Assembly (NCBI GenBank): GCA_022376515.1
Contig: WTXI01000118.1
Coordinates: forward strand, 47,522-111,521
From: Lactifluus volemus
Lineage: Eukaryota > Basidiomycota > Agaricomycetes > Russulales > Russulaceae
Direction of reading: 5' to 3'
DNA length: 64,000 bases
Both the position numbers and the translations under genes were made by a program. The stretch's first letter is position 1. Each line of letters opens with the position of its first letter. Shown here piece by piece: positions 23,501-35,170 of the stretch. The notes under the pieces are model-generated. The model ran no database searches. It saw only the letters and a program-made list of their open reading frames with translations, and had not been told where the DNA came from.

Positions 23501-26046
23501 GCGAAACTTCGATCCTTCTTCGAGACCAAGTTTCTATTTTGGCTGGAAGTTCTTAGCCTTAGAGGTTGTGTGGCTCTTGCCTCGCCAGCATTGTCGTCCT
23601 TGAAGACATGGTTGCGGTCTGACCAGCCGAGGGTAGGTGCATCCCTTAGATCAATATGACATTTAGTGACTATTGCGTGAATTTGAAAAAGGCCTCCCAA
23701 GCAGACGTGGAGAACTTTTGGGCATTTGTGAATGATGGGTCTGCATTTGTGCGGTACTTTGGAATGGCTATGGCAAGGAGCGCTCCGCATATCTATATAT
23801 CCGCGCTGCCATTCGCGCCATCCTCTTCCCCCATCGTCAAGCATTACATTGGTCTATTTCCACACACATTGTCCTTGGAGCGCGGGCAGTTGTCTTGTTG
23901 GCCAGCGTTGGAAATGACGATCCGGGCGCATGACGAATCAGTCGAGGTTGTCAGATTCTCACCAGATGGACAACGCATTTCGTCAGGCTCACGAGATCAC
24001 ACAATTTGTGTGTGGGATGCTACAACAGGAGAGATTGTGGCCGGCCCCTTTACTGGGCACACCGATGTGGTCAATTCAATTGCTTTCTCGCCAGACGGGA
24101 AGCGCATCACCTCGGGCTCGGATGATAACACGATTCGCATTTGGGATGCCACAACAGGAGAGGTCGTAGCTGGCCCGTTTATTGGACATACTCTTTGGGT
24201 CAGATCTGTTGCATTCTCGCCGGACGGGAAACGCATAGCATCGGCTTCAAACGATCGTACGATTCGCGTGTGGGATGCCGCAACGGGAGAGCTTTCAGTG
24301 GGCCCATTCACTGGACATACCGGTTGGGTCAGATCTGTTGCATTTTCGTCGGACGGCCAGCGCATCGCATCAGCCTCGAGTGATTGTACGATTCGCGTAT
24401 GGGATGCCGCAACAGGGGCTATCAGAGCGGGCCCGTTTACTGGACACACCGAAAAGGTTCCATCAATTGCATTTTCCCCAGACGGACAGCGCATAGCCTC
24501 GGGCTCCGCAGATTGCACAATCCGCGTATGGGATGCCACAACAGGAGAGGTCATAGCAGGCCCATTTACTGGACACACCGATGAGGTCAATGATGTTGCG
24601 TTCTCTCCAGACGGGGAGCTCATTGCCTCAGGCTCGGACGATTGCACGATCCGTGTGTGGGATGCCACAACTGGGAAGGTTGTAGCGGGCCCATTTATCG
24701 GTCATACCGATATTGTCTGGTCTGTTGCATTCTCTCCGGACAGGCAACGCATCGCATCGGCCTCGGCAGATTACACGATTCGTGTGTGGGGTGTCGCAAC
24801 CAGAGAGGTAGCAGCAGGCCAGTTTACTGGTCACACCGATTGGGTCAATTGTGTTGCATTTTCGTCGGACGGGCAGCGCATTGCCTCGGCCTCGTTCGAT
24901 CGAACAATTTGCGTGTGGGACGCCGCAACAGGAGAGATCGTAGCGGGCCCATTTGCTGGTCACACAGGGCTGGTCTCGTCTGTAGCATTCTCACCGGACG
25001 GACAACGCATTGCCTCGGCTTCACACGATGGCACGATGCGCGTGTGGGATGCCACAACAGGAGAGGTCGCGTGCCTAATTCCTGGACAACCCGGCCATGT
25101 CAACTCAATTGCATACTCGCCAGACGGGCAGTGCATCACCTCGGGCTCGGGAGATAACACAATTCTCGTCTGGGATGCCACAACAGGAGAGGTCGTAGCG
25201 GGCCCGTTTACTGGACATACAGATTGGGTTGCATTTGTTGCGTTCTCCCCGGACGGGCAGCGTATTGCGTCGGCATCAGGCGATCTCACGATTCGCGTGT
25301 GGTCTGTCGCAACAGGGGAGCTTCTGGTGGGCCCATTTACTGGACATACCGATCTGATCGGATCTGTTGCTTTCTCATCGGATGGGCAGCGCATTGCCTC
25401 GGGCTCGCATGATCACACAATTTGTGTGTGGAATGCCACAACAGGAACGATTCTTGCAGGCCCATTAACCGGACATAACAATGAGGTCAACTCGGTTGCG
25501 TTTTCGCCGGACGGGCAGCGCATTGCCTCAGCCTCAGTTGACCACACGATTTGCGTGTGGGATGCCATAACAGGGGATGTCGTAGCAGGCCCATTTACTG
25601 GGCACACCGATTTGGTCTTATCAGTCGCATTTTCCCCAGACGGGCAGCGCATTGCATCGGCCTCCGCAGATTTCACGATTCGTGTATGGGATGTCCCATC
25701 GGAAGCAAGACCGCTTCCTGAACACACTAAATCGATCGACTCTGTGGCATTCTCTCTGGACGAGCAGCGCAATACGGCCTCACAAGATCGCACAGATCAC
25801 ATGGAGAAGCAAGTAGGAGACACTGAAAACGTCCATTTCATGAACAAGTTCCTGATCGATAGCAATGGGTGGATGTGTGGGGAAGAGGGGGAACTTCTTT
25901 TATGGATTCCCCAGATTCACAGGCCATATTTTCATAGATCTAACACTGTTTGGATTGCAGGTACGAATGAGACCTGGCTTGAACTAGCAGACTTTGTGCA
26001 CGGCTTGAATTGGACTAAAGTATATGTTCACAACCTATCTAAATAG
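20592..26046 (+). CDS. C2-NACHT-WD40 STAND receptor (HET-E-like), copy 1, intact
   Basis: Ten exons (20592-20605, 20659-20747, 20803-20956, 21012-21118, 21176-21489, 21543-21593, 21656-21860, 21912-22046, 22098-23632, 23692-26046) total 4959 nt, giving 1652 aa. The N-terminal C2-like domain reads LQVTVLRAHNIPSLKTLLGE, then VTYGERKWQSRPV and VEWNENVDGF. A helical linker follows (DHAEEAMDTVKTWKN ... TLLTAIRDSFEF). The NACHT domain has RFGDEKRCLPGTRE, the P-loop GQAGTGKSS (about 408-416), Walker B ILIVIDGLDE (about 506-515) and FRILITSRPE. Fourteen WD40 repeats span about 948-1550, then a tail with LLLWIPQIHRPYF. Such STAND proteins sense ligands through the repeats and trigger incompatibility or immune-type responses; the ligand here is unknown. 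The intron at 21119-21175 has a GTTCGT donor and AAG acceptor, supported by copy 2, where reading through would hit a stop. Confidence 0.88.
23929..25701 (+). repeat. WD40-coding tandem repeat array, copy 1
   Basis: Fourteen units of about 129 nt (43 codons), each with VAFSPDGQRIASAS-D-TIRVWDATTGE-VAGPFTGHT. Adjacent and distant units are highly alike at DNA level, for example the blocks around GGGATGCCACAACAGGAGAG. Differences concentrate at a few codons after GHT, before SVAFS and flanking the D-TI motif. Fourteen units suit two seven-bladed propellers. Confidence 0.85.
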
Positions 26047-27929
26047 AGTCAAGAATATGCTATATATATATATATTTCAGAGTCCCTGTCCAATCGCCAT
26101 GTACAGTGACTATTTTTATAGAGGCCATAATATTCAGCGGCTAGCCCATCGAAATATTAGGCACCAAATCCGCGAACGATGGTTGAATTGCATTCTCAGA
26201 ATCTACGGTCACCCAGGGGCATTCCTAGGATCCTGTATGCTCGAGATGGAAAGCTGATGGGAAGTTGGCGTCATACCACGTAACAGAGACAGTTTCATTT
26301 GCTGGTGATAGTCTCACTGGCAGCCCACAGGGCCAAGGATGGAAAAGGTTACGCTTAACTCTTTAGCAACTTGCGTTTTGATGCGGCGGTGTTGTAGACA
26401 AATTTTGCCGCCGAGGGGTCTCACAGCTTGATAATGAAAACGGTTCACCGATAGCCACATTTAATAGCCAGGCTTTTGGTTCGATTAAGAGCAAATTCTC
26501 AAAAGATCTCAAACTCGTACAGTGGTCAGGTTGGCCCCAAATTAGGGTTAGGGTATATTCTCTCAGACGACGCACGGGAGTTTACTAATGAGAGAACAAA
26601 CCATTGCATCTGACCCTATGGAAATGCTTTTCAGACTTTGTGCGGAGAATGGGGTCTGGCTGCCCCAAGGCGTGATGAGAACAGCTAAGTCTCTTAGTTC
26701 CACGATTTGATGTCTGCGAGAAGGGGTGCCATCTCGACGACTCTTCGCCCAGGCGAGCTAAAGGGAGATAAGTGTTGCCACTTTCAGGTAGGAGGGTCAA
26801 CATTTACCTTTGAGGTTCTGTCTCTCCTCCTCTTCCAGTGGTGAATCTGGTGCTCGTGACACAACAAAGAACTGTGTCAGCTCAGACTGCAGTCTGAACC
26901 ATGACCTGTCATGCTCCGGGGACGATGTTGGGGCCAGCTAAACGGGCGCACTTTTGCAAGGCCATCCAACAAGACAAGAAGCTTCTCCGCTTCCGACAGA
27001 GTAGTGCTACTACCGAGAGTGGTGTCGTTGGAGGTAGCTTCTGCGAGCGCATGATGCTACAGTATTCTGGGAAAGTTGGCCGTAGACGAAGGGCCGATTA
27101 TAAGTCAAGAAACCTCGGTGCCCTTTTGACAGTGGCAAGACTTCTTTGAGTTTGTAGATTCGACCGCATAAAGAGCCATAATTGTACTCGTGCTGTAAAT
27201 TGAAGACTCTTGGGGTGCCGCTGTGTTGTGGAGTGGCCCTCAATGGGGGAGAGTAGGCTATTTGGGCGGTGCGTGCCTCGGTCTGGGAGGAAATTGCTGG
27301 ATGGGAATAAGAGACGGGAGGAATCGCCATACCTGTACTTCTTGAGACTTCGGCGCAGATAATTTCGGTTTACCCAGATACGATAGACTACATCCGGGTC
27401 TTTTTTCACCCTATTGAGCGTGAGATTGAGAGTTGGTATGCCTGGTGGTCGTCCGTGTCGGCTTGAATGGTGCTAGACTTGCGGCTCTCTAGGCAGTTGA
27501 GGTGGTCGGTGGGGCATGACTTCGGACGACGGGATTCGGCCGACAGGCGGATTACTGTAAATGCCTCAAAGGCGGACCAGCATTTCCCGTTCGTTTTAAA
27601 AGGACTCTGCATCTGTAAAGCGCTATATGTCTTCAATCCACAAAGACGTGCTCGGCACCGCTTGTGAGAACAAGAGCTTGTAGCCTATCTACATGGTGCT
27701 GCGAGCGTGTTTCTAGTCGTTATCCGTGATCGGTTGTGGGTCTCGCCTTCGCAGGCTTGAGACTCCTCTAAGGACCATGCGCGGGCTGCCAGGGGGTCGG
27801 GGTGACCGGGGTGAGGTGGCGCTCTTCCGCGCTGGTTGAAGCAGATCACGTGGATCCGCCATTTGGATTGGCTGGGGTTGGGGGCCCGAGACCAGCATAT
27901 CCTTCTCTTGCTTATCGTGAAGTCACTGA
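26047..27929. other. duplicated non-coding region 3' of receptor copy 1
   Basis: Resembles 45657-47340, and its first 850 nt resembles 35171-35900. It contains the short motif TTAGGGTTAGGGTATATTCT near 26545, also at 35641 and 46137. Minus-strand open stretches (e.g. around 27010-27636) are partly shared with 46703-47165 but interrupted differently; the 46.9-kb copy lacks about 72 nt present here near 27360-27430. No family recognised and no gene called. Confidence 0.5.
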
Positions 27930-28893
27930 ATGGCCTATTTTGGCCTCCCATCCTACTTGCTACTACACCGCGCCTCTCAGTCGTCTCTTCTCACCAGACA
28001 TTACCTCTGCAACATTCTGTATCTTAGCACCGTCGGATTTTGCTCTTCAGTGGCATTTTGCTCAGCACTTCCTCTTTACCTGCTAGGCAGACGATACGAT
28101 GTCAACTGCGTCTTCGCCCATACTCTTTATGCTAGGCTGTCTGGGCTACGCATCGTAGTAGAAGGCAAGGAACATCTCCACGTACGCCCATGCGTATTCA
28201 TAGGAAACCATCAAAGCATGCTAGATGTTTCCCTCCTTGGAGCGTGCGTCATAAACCCCATATACCTTCTCCGTGGATCTGACCACGCCCACAGCGTGCG
28301 ACGGGAACTCGAGTGATGTCCAAAAAGTCACTCAAATATATGCCGGTCTTTGACCAATTCCTGCAAGCTGGAGGTGCAGTGTTTGTAGATCGCGGCAACA
28401 GTGCGGTCTCCGTGCAGCCACTTCAAGCTGCCGGAGAGGAAATAAAGAAGCATCACACCTCGATTTGGGCCTTCCTAGAAGGGACACGTACCTCACGGCC
28501 TTATCATGACATGCGACCATCAAGAAGGGTGTCTTTCACCTTGGAGTACAGGCAGGCCTTCCGCTTGTCCCCGTAGTATTCGAGAAGTACTGAAACATGT
28601 ACCACAAGGGTGTTTTCAACGCCGGCACTTTGAAAGTGAGGGGTGTGAAGCGATCCTCTTGCATGCGTGTGCCACTATTGACACTTTAAATCTTCAGTGT
28701 TCCCACCGATTTCAACGGACGGTTCGACGACCGCAGATGTTGGCGATCTCTCTGTTTGCGTTTGCGAGCAGATGATTAAGGTATTACGAGAGATTTCCGA
28801 TCCGAGTGCCCAACCACCGCTCCACGACGAGGCTGATAAGGCAAGCGCTAACACGGGCCACAGTCACGTGACAGCCCAAATGACAAGGGGTAA
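27930..28893 (+). pseudogene. 1-acyl-sn-glycerol-3-phosphate acyltransferase (PlsC/SLC1-like), decayed copy 1
   Basis: PlsC family motifs are plain: the NHX4D box in FIGNHQSMLDVSLLG, AVFVDRGNSAV, and FLEGTRT in place of FPEGTR. These are followed in another frame by KKGVFHLGVQAGLPLVPVVF and NMYHKGVFNAGTLKVRG. Damage: the frame is lost between the NHX4D part and MSKKSLKYMPVF (about 28265-28320), one base is missing at CCATCAAG near 28523 (the sister copy has CCATTCAAG), and a TGA replaces the expected Trp codon near 28591. The intact enzyme would make phosphatidic acid at the ER. The C-terminal part continues to a stop at about 28893. Confidence 0.78.
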
Positions 28894-29574
28894 CTAGTTT
28901 GCATTCATACGATACTTTGTGTGGGATGGTTACAGCAAGGAACGTTTCACGTGTCTATGTCGGATATTTAAGGTAGGACTGGGTATAAATAGAGATGTGT
29001 GCGCATCTGAGGGGATTGTAAATAAGAAAAGAAGGGTCGAGTTTGAGTGACGAGTGTGAGCATTTTACGGTCATAAACGAGGGTGCGAGGGAAAACCGAG
29101 AACCTCTCACGTCGCAACTTTCTCCTGATCCATGGGCCCGTTTCAAGACCAGCCCAGGCGCAGGTCTCAAGTGCGTAAGAGCAGATCAATGTAAGGTTAC
29201 GGGTTGATAACACAAGTGCTTTGCAGTCCCTCGGTTGAGCATCTCAATCTTTACTGCCACTGGCATTCCGAGTCTCGGAACATGTTATTCCTTCCTGCCT
29301 CAACTCAGTGTAAGAAAAAACGCAAACGCGATTGGTCATTACTACGTACCTCAGGAGACGATTTATCTCGTTACTTGCTGGCAAAGGCTTCAGAGTGGTC
29401 GAAATTCGAGTGCCCATTGGGGGAACGAGGCACAGGAACACTCGCCATGTGGTATGTTTGGACTGTAAGCGTAGTTGATCCCAATGAGGAAGGAGGGCAA
29501 CAGGTGTCGCTCTTACCTGTACTTCGCTCTGTATTTCAATCTACGGAACACATTTACAAGCCACGAACGCAAAA
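28894..29574. other. spacer between PlsC remnant and receptor copy 2
   Basis: About 680 nt with no recognisable coding or RNA feature. The last 100 nt should hold the promoter and 5' UTR of receptor copy 2. A short stretch before the start (TGTATTTCAATCTACGAA-like) is shared with the 5' flanks of copies 1 and 3. Confidence 0.4.
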
Positions 29575-32500
29575 ATGATCCCAAATTCGTATGCCAAGGT
29601 CTCTCGTGCTCGATCTACCTCTCGATTGATCATCACCACAGCCCAGCTCCTCAAAACTCTAAAATACAGTCCATCAGTCGCCCACAAACCAGCGAAGTTC
29701 AACCGAGCTTGCTCCCTCTTCAGGTGGCCAGTATGTATCTTTGTGCTTCCACTCTGACAAGTACTTAATTCTTTGTCCCCTGTTAGTCCTCAGAGCACAC
29801 AACATTCCCCGTCTCAAGACCCTCCTTGGCGAAAAGGGCCGATTTTATACTACTGTGACATACGGGGAGAGAAAGTGGCAGTCACGACCTGTGCGGAGGG
29901 TATCTCATCGCGTGGAGTGGAACGAGAACATCGACGCATTGTGAGAAATGTCAAAATTTTATACCTATGTGCAAACTGAATATCCTGCAGTCTTGTACAA
30001 CCACAGTCCCGTATTACAATATCTATTTATGCGAAAAAGGCCATCACGACAGACATCCTTGTTGGAAGGCAGGAGATCACTTGTGAACCCCGACCCGGTT
30101 CGTCTGTCTCTTAGATTTGTTACTCATGCATCTGGCTAAGCGCCCTATATAAAGAACTTGATATCGTTTTGATCAGCACTGGAAGACATGCCAGAAACTC
30201 AGGAGAGCCAGCCACGGTGTTAACGATCAGCGTGTCAGCATACGCGGGTTCCTCTCTGACTGCGGCAGTCAACACCCCGAACCCCACAGCGGCAGAAATG
30301 GCTAATTCGAACAACCTTGTTGCTGAAGGAGGTGCTATGCGTCATATTGTCCAATCCGGAAGTGAACCTACCACAGCAGATTCCACCCCCCTATCTCGTT
30401 TATCCAAGAACGATGCCCTTCCCATTAAGAGTGGTACGCCTGTGCGACAAGTAGCTGAGGGCCAGACGGAGATGTCCCGTACTGCTCTCAGTCGTGCTGA
30501 GGAAGCCATCGATGTCATCGATACGATAAAGATATGGGAAAGTGCTGTTAGTGCCATCAAGTGGGTGATGGACACCGTCACTCCAATCGCTTCAGTAGGC
30601 CCGCCCCATAACGTCTTCGTCCATCCGTCCAGGGCTAACGTCCGATCCTCAGCTGAACTCCTCCGCAGGTCTAGCATGGAGTTTACTCTCGAAGATCCCC
30701 GAGGTGTGTTCGTTATCCTGTCCCAGCATACGAGACAAACTTCTTTTTTGCTTACCTTGGCGCCAGACCTTGCTAAAGCAGATTCAGCGTGACAATAATA
30801 TTCAAACATTGCTTGAGGCGATACGAGATGCATTCGAATTTGCAGAAGAGGCCAACATTTTGCGGAGCATCAAGCCAGAGTCAAAGCAAGCAACAATCCT
30901 CGAAAAGATGCTGGAATGCGTCGCCGAATGTGCCACATTCATCAGATTGTATGCGGAGGATGTGAAAGTTGGTACGTCGTCTTGGCCTTTCTTGTTGAAT
31001 CATTATAAACATATGCTCTGCAGGAAAGCGGACTTTGAAGAGTACCTTCGGTCAGGTTGATGGAAAGATAGATCAGTATCGCACCAGCCTCGTCGGACTG
31101 CGAGACAATTTCCTCGCCCGTGCTGCCCTCACCACCGAGGTTGCCGTGCTAGAAGCTGGTATGTAATTCTCATAGTCACGGCTACATGGTCTTTGGATCG
31201 TCGATCTAACAAAGGGATCACAGAGCTGGGCGCCATAATCAGAGAATTGCCCTATAAGGGAGGATGGCGATTCGGCGATGAGAAACGGTGTCTTCCAGGC
31301 ACGCGCGAAGATTTCTTGGATCATATCGTCAAGTGGGTCGAGAATCCGAAATCTCAACGTGGGCTGGTTCTCCTTGGCCAAGCGGGCACAGGAAAGTCAT
31401 CGATTGCACACGAGGTTGCACGCCGCTTCGACAGGAAGGGTCTTGGCTCTTACTTCGCTTTTCTACGGAAAGAGCAGTCAAAGGACGGGGTTTACCAGCT
31501 CTTCACAACGCTTGCTCGGGACCTTTCCTATCGCGATCCTGCGTTCAAACTTGCCCTCGGGAGGGCCCTTAAGGAGAATCCATCTCTTTGTGGCGCCCGA
31601 GATTATCGCACACTTTTTGAATCCCTCCTCCTCGAACCATTCAAGAGCCTGGAACTTTCAGGCCCAATTCTCATCGTCGTCGACGCTTTGGATGAGAGCG
31701 GGGACATCATCGACAAAACTGGAATACACACATTCCTTGCCCAGCATCTCGTCGACCTTCCATTACAATTCCGAATACTCATTACCTCGAGGCTGGAGGA
31801 CGGTATCGAAGCCGCTTTCGCAAAAGCGTTATCTGTCGAGATTCTATACATGGATGATGCGAAACTGGCTGCCAAGACAGAGCAAGACATTTGCGTGTAT
31901 CTTCAAAGCGAGCTTCCTCCTGACATTTTCCAAGATCATGGTCTCGAACTAGCGAAGGCAGCTGAGGGCCTGTTCCAATGGGCTGCCGTTTCATGCGGGT
32001 TCATAAATAAGCCTCCTGCTAGTTTTGGCTTTAGCAAGAAAAAAGTGCGTACGGCGGTTGTTGGGACACTCTCGAGATCGCAAGGGACAAGATCCGTTGG
32101 ACAAGTTATACAATGAAGTTCTCGAAGGATACTTCGAGCCAGAAGAAGCACAGATTCTATTCCGGTCCGTGATGGGACAGCTTTTCGCTGCGATTGAACC
32201 ACTTTCCATATCTTCCTTGATCATTCTGCGCCGACACGCTCCCATTGATGACCCCGAGGATTCGGATCCTGTTCTTGAAATGCTCCGTCACCTCGGCTCG
32301 CTTCTAAGCAACGTTAATTCATCTGATCAAACACGTCCCATTGTTCCTCTCCATACCTCTTTTCGCGACTTTCTGACCAGCAGGAAGAGCAAGGCGTTTT
32401 ATGTGGATCTTGAGGATGCCCACCGTCAGTTGGCCCACTCCTGCCTTTCTATCATGCTCGACAAGCTGACGTTCAACATCTGCGAACTCGAGTCGTCATA

Positions 32501-35170
32501 TATCGCCAACAGCGATGTATCAGACCTTCCTTCTCGAATCACCAAACACATTCCACACGGTCTATCGTATGCCTGCATTTTCTGGGACGACCATCTGGAA
32601 CATGTTGCTTTCGAGCACGGCCTCATCGCGAAACTTCGATCCTTCTTCGAGACCAAGTTTCTATTTTGGCTGGAAGTTCTTAGCATTAAAAGTTGTGTGG
32701 CCCTTGCCTCGCCAGCATTATCGTCCTTGAAGATATGGTTGCGGTCTGACCAGCCGAAGGTATGTACATGCTTTAGTTCAATATGACATGTAGTGACTAT
32801 TAGGCAAATTTTCAAAAGGCTTCCCAAGCAGACATGGAGAACTTTTGGGCATTCGTAGATGATGGGTCCGCATTTGTGCGGTACTTTGGAATGGCCATGG
32901 CAAGGAGCGCTCCACATATCTATATATCCGCGCTGCCATTCTCGCCATCTTCCTCCTCCATCGTCAAGCATTACATTCGTCTATTTCCACACACATTGTT
33001 CTTGGAGCGCGGGCAGCTGTCTCGTTGGCCAGCATTGGAGATGACGATCCGGGCACATGAAGAATCAGTCGAGGTTGTCAGATTCTCACCTGATGGACAA
33101 CGCATTGCGTCAGGCTCACGAGATCGCACAATTTGTGTGTGGGATGCTACAACAGGAGAGATTGTAGCAGGCCCCTTTACTGGGCACACCGGTGATGTCA
33201 ATTCAATCGCATTCTCACCAGACGGGCAGCGCATCACCTCGGGCTCGGATGATAAGACGATTCGCATTTGGGATGCCACAACAGGAGAGGTCGTAGCAGG
33301 CCCGTTTACTGGACATACCGATTGGGTTAGATCTGTTTCATTCTCTCCGGACGGGAAGCGCATTGCATCTGCTTCAGACGATCGTACGATTCGCGTGTGG
33401 GATGCCGCGACGGGAGAGCTTCTAGTGGGCCCATTCACTGGACATACCGATTCGGTCACATTTGTTGCATTCTCGCCAGACGGCCAGCGCATCGCATCTG
33501 CCTCGGATGATTGTACGATTCGCGTATGGGATGCCGCAACAGGGGATGTCAGAGTGGGCCCGTTTACTGGACACACCGATAAGGTTGCATCAATTGCATT
33601 CTCCACGGACGGACAGCGCATAGCCTCGGGCTCCGCAGATCGCACAATTCGCGTATGGGATGCCACAACAGGAGAGATCACAGCAGGCCCATTTACTGGA
33701 CACACCGACCAGGTCAATGATGTTGCGTTCTCTCCAGACGGGGAGCTCATTGCCTCAGCCTCGATCGATTGCACGATCCGTGTGTGGGATGCGACAATGG
33801 GGAAGGTTGTGGCGGGCCCATTTATTGGTCACACCGACCAGGTCTATTCAGTGGCATTCTCTCCGGACAGGCAACGCATCACATCGTCCTCGTTTGATCG
33901 CACGATTCGTATGTGGGATGTCACCGCAGGAGAGGTAGTAGCAGGCCCGTTTACTGGTCACACCAATTGGGTCTCTTCTGTTGCATTTTCGCCGGACGGT
34001 CAGCGCATCGTCTCATCGTCGTTTGATCAAACAATTTGCGTGTGGGATGCCGGAACAGGAGAGGTCGTGGTGGGTCCATTTACTGGACACACAGACCGCA
34101 TCTATTTTGTAGCATTCTCGCCGGACGGACAACGTATTGCCTCGGCTTCAGGAGATAACACGATCCGCGTGTGGGATGCTACAACAGGAGAGGTCATGGG
34201 CCTATTGACTGGACACACCAATTCTGTCACCTCAATTGCATTCTCGCCAGACGGGCGGTGCATCATCTCAGGCTCGGGAGATGACACGATTCGTGTTTGG
34301 GATGCCACAACAGGAGAGCTCGTAGTGGGCCCGATTACTGGACATACCGATTGGGTCAGATCCGTTTCCTTCTCGCCAGACGGACAGCGCATTGCGTCGG
34401 CATCAGACGATCATACGATTCGAGTGTGGTCTGTCGCAACGGGAGATCTTCTGGCGGGCCCATTTACTGGACATACCGATTGGATCATTTCGGTTGCATT
34501 CTCATCGGATGGGCAGCGCATTGCCTCAGGGTCAACAGATCACACGATTTGTGTGTGGGATGCCACAACAGGAATGATTCTTGCAGGCCCCTTAACACAC
34601 ACCGATGAGGTCAACTCGGTTGCATTTTCGCTGGACGGGCAGCGCATTGCCTCAGCCTCGGATGATCGCACGATTTGCGTGTGGGATGCCATAACAGGGG
34701 AGGTCGTAGCGGGCCCGTTTACTGGACACACCAATTTGGTCTTATCAGTCGCATTTTCCCCAGACGGGCAGCGCATTGCATCGGCCTCCGCAGATTACAC
34801 GATTCGTGTATGGGATATCCCATCGGAAGCAAGTCCACTTCCTGAACACACTAAACCCATCGACTCCATGGCATTCTCCCTGGACAAGCAGCGCATTACG
34901 ACCTCACAAGATCGCACAGATCCCGATGACTTCAGAGTAGGAGACATTGAAAACGTTGATTTCATGAACAAATTCGTGATCAATAACGATGGGTGGATGT
35001 GTGGGGAAGAGGGGGAACTTCTTTTATGGATTCCCCAGATTCACAGACCATATTTTCATAGATCTAACACTGTTTGGATTGCAGGTACGAACGAGACTTG
35101 GCTTGAATTAGCGAACTTTGTGCACGGATTGGATTGGACTAAAGTATATGTTCACAATCTATCTAAATAG
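29575..35170 (+). pseudogene. C2-NACHT-WD40 receptor, copy 2, one frameshift
   Basis: Same architecture and intron positions as copy 1: start MIPNSPAPQNSK, C2-like LQVAILRAHNIPRLKTLLGE, NACHT P-loop GQAGTGKSS, Walker B ILIVVDALDE, then 14 WD40 repeats and the LLLWIPQIHRPYF tail. The N-terminal half is the most diverged of the three (about 40 extra residues after NTPNPTAAEMANSNN). The frame breaks once, at about 32040-32046: copy 1 has AAGAAATGCGTACGG, here AAAAAAGTGCGTACGG, one base longer. It terminates early about 75 nt downstream. Everything after it, including the 778-codon WD40 part, stays open. The site is an A-run, so a sequencing error is possible and the gene may be functional. Confidence 0.82.
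33056..34826 (+). repeat. WD40-coding tandem repeat array, copy 2
   Basis: Fourteen 43-codon units, in the same register as copy 1. One unit has lost a codon in the linker (LAGPLTHTDEV in place of LAGPLTGHNNEV), also seen in copy 3. Unit-specific residues differ from copy 1 mainly at the positions flanking GHT and D-TI. Confidence 0.85.

Noticed and set aside
23929..25701. Regular repeats that could be mistaken for a CRISPR-like or satellite array
   Set aside because: The period is 129 nt, it stays in frame and encodes WD40 blades; no spacer structure.
26530..26560. TTAGGGTTAGGG, resembling fungal telomere repeat, also at 35641 and 46137
   Set aside because: Only two hexamers at each site, and the three copies are explained by block duplication; not evidence of a telomere or telomere fusion.
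26901..27149. Plus-strand 82-codon frame shared with 46511-46747
   Set aside because: Conservation is due to block duplication; peptide has no recognisable feature and ends differ between copies.
32971..33774. Long antisense open frames through the WD40 arrays (also 23997-24668, 24960-25394, 43676-44272)
   Set aside because: They arise because the repeated codons leave the complementary frame open; the peptides are repetitive mirror translations with no independent features.
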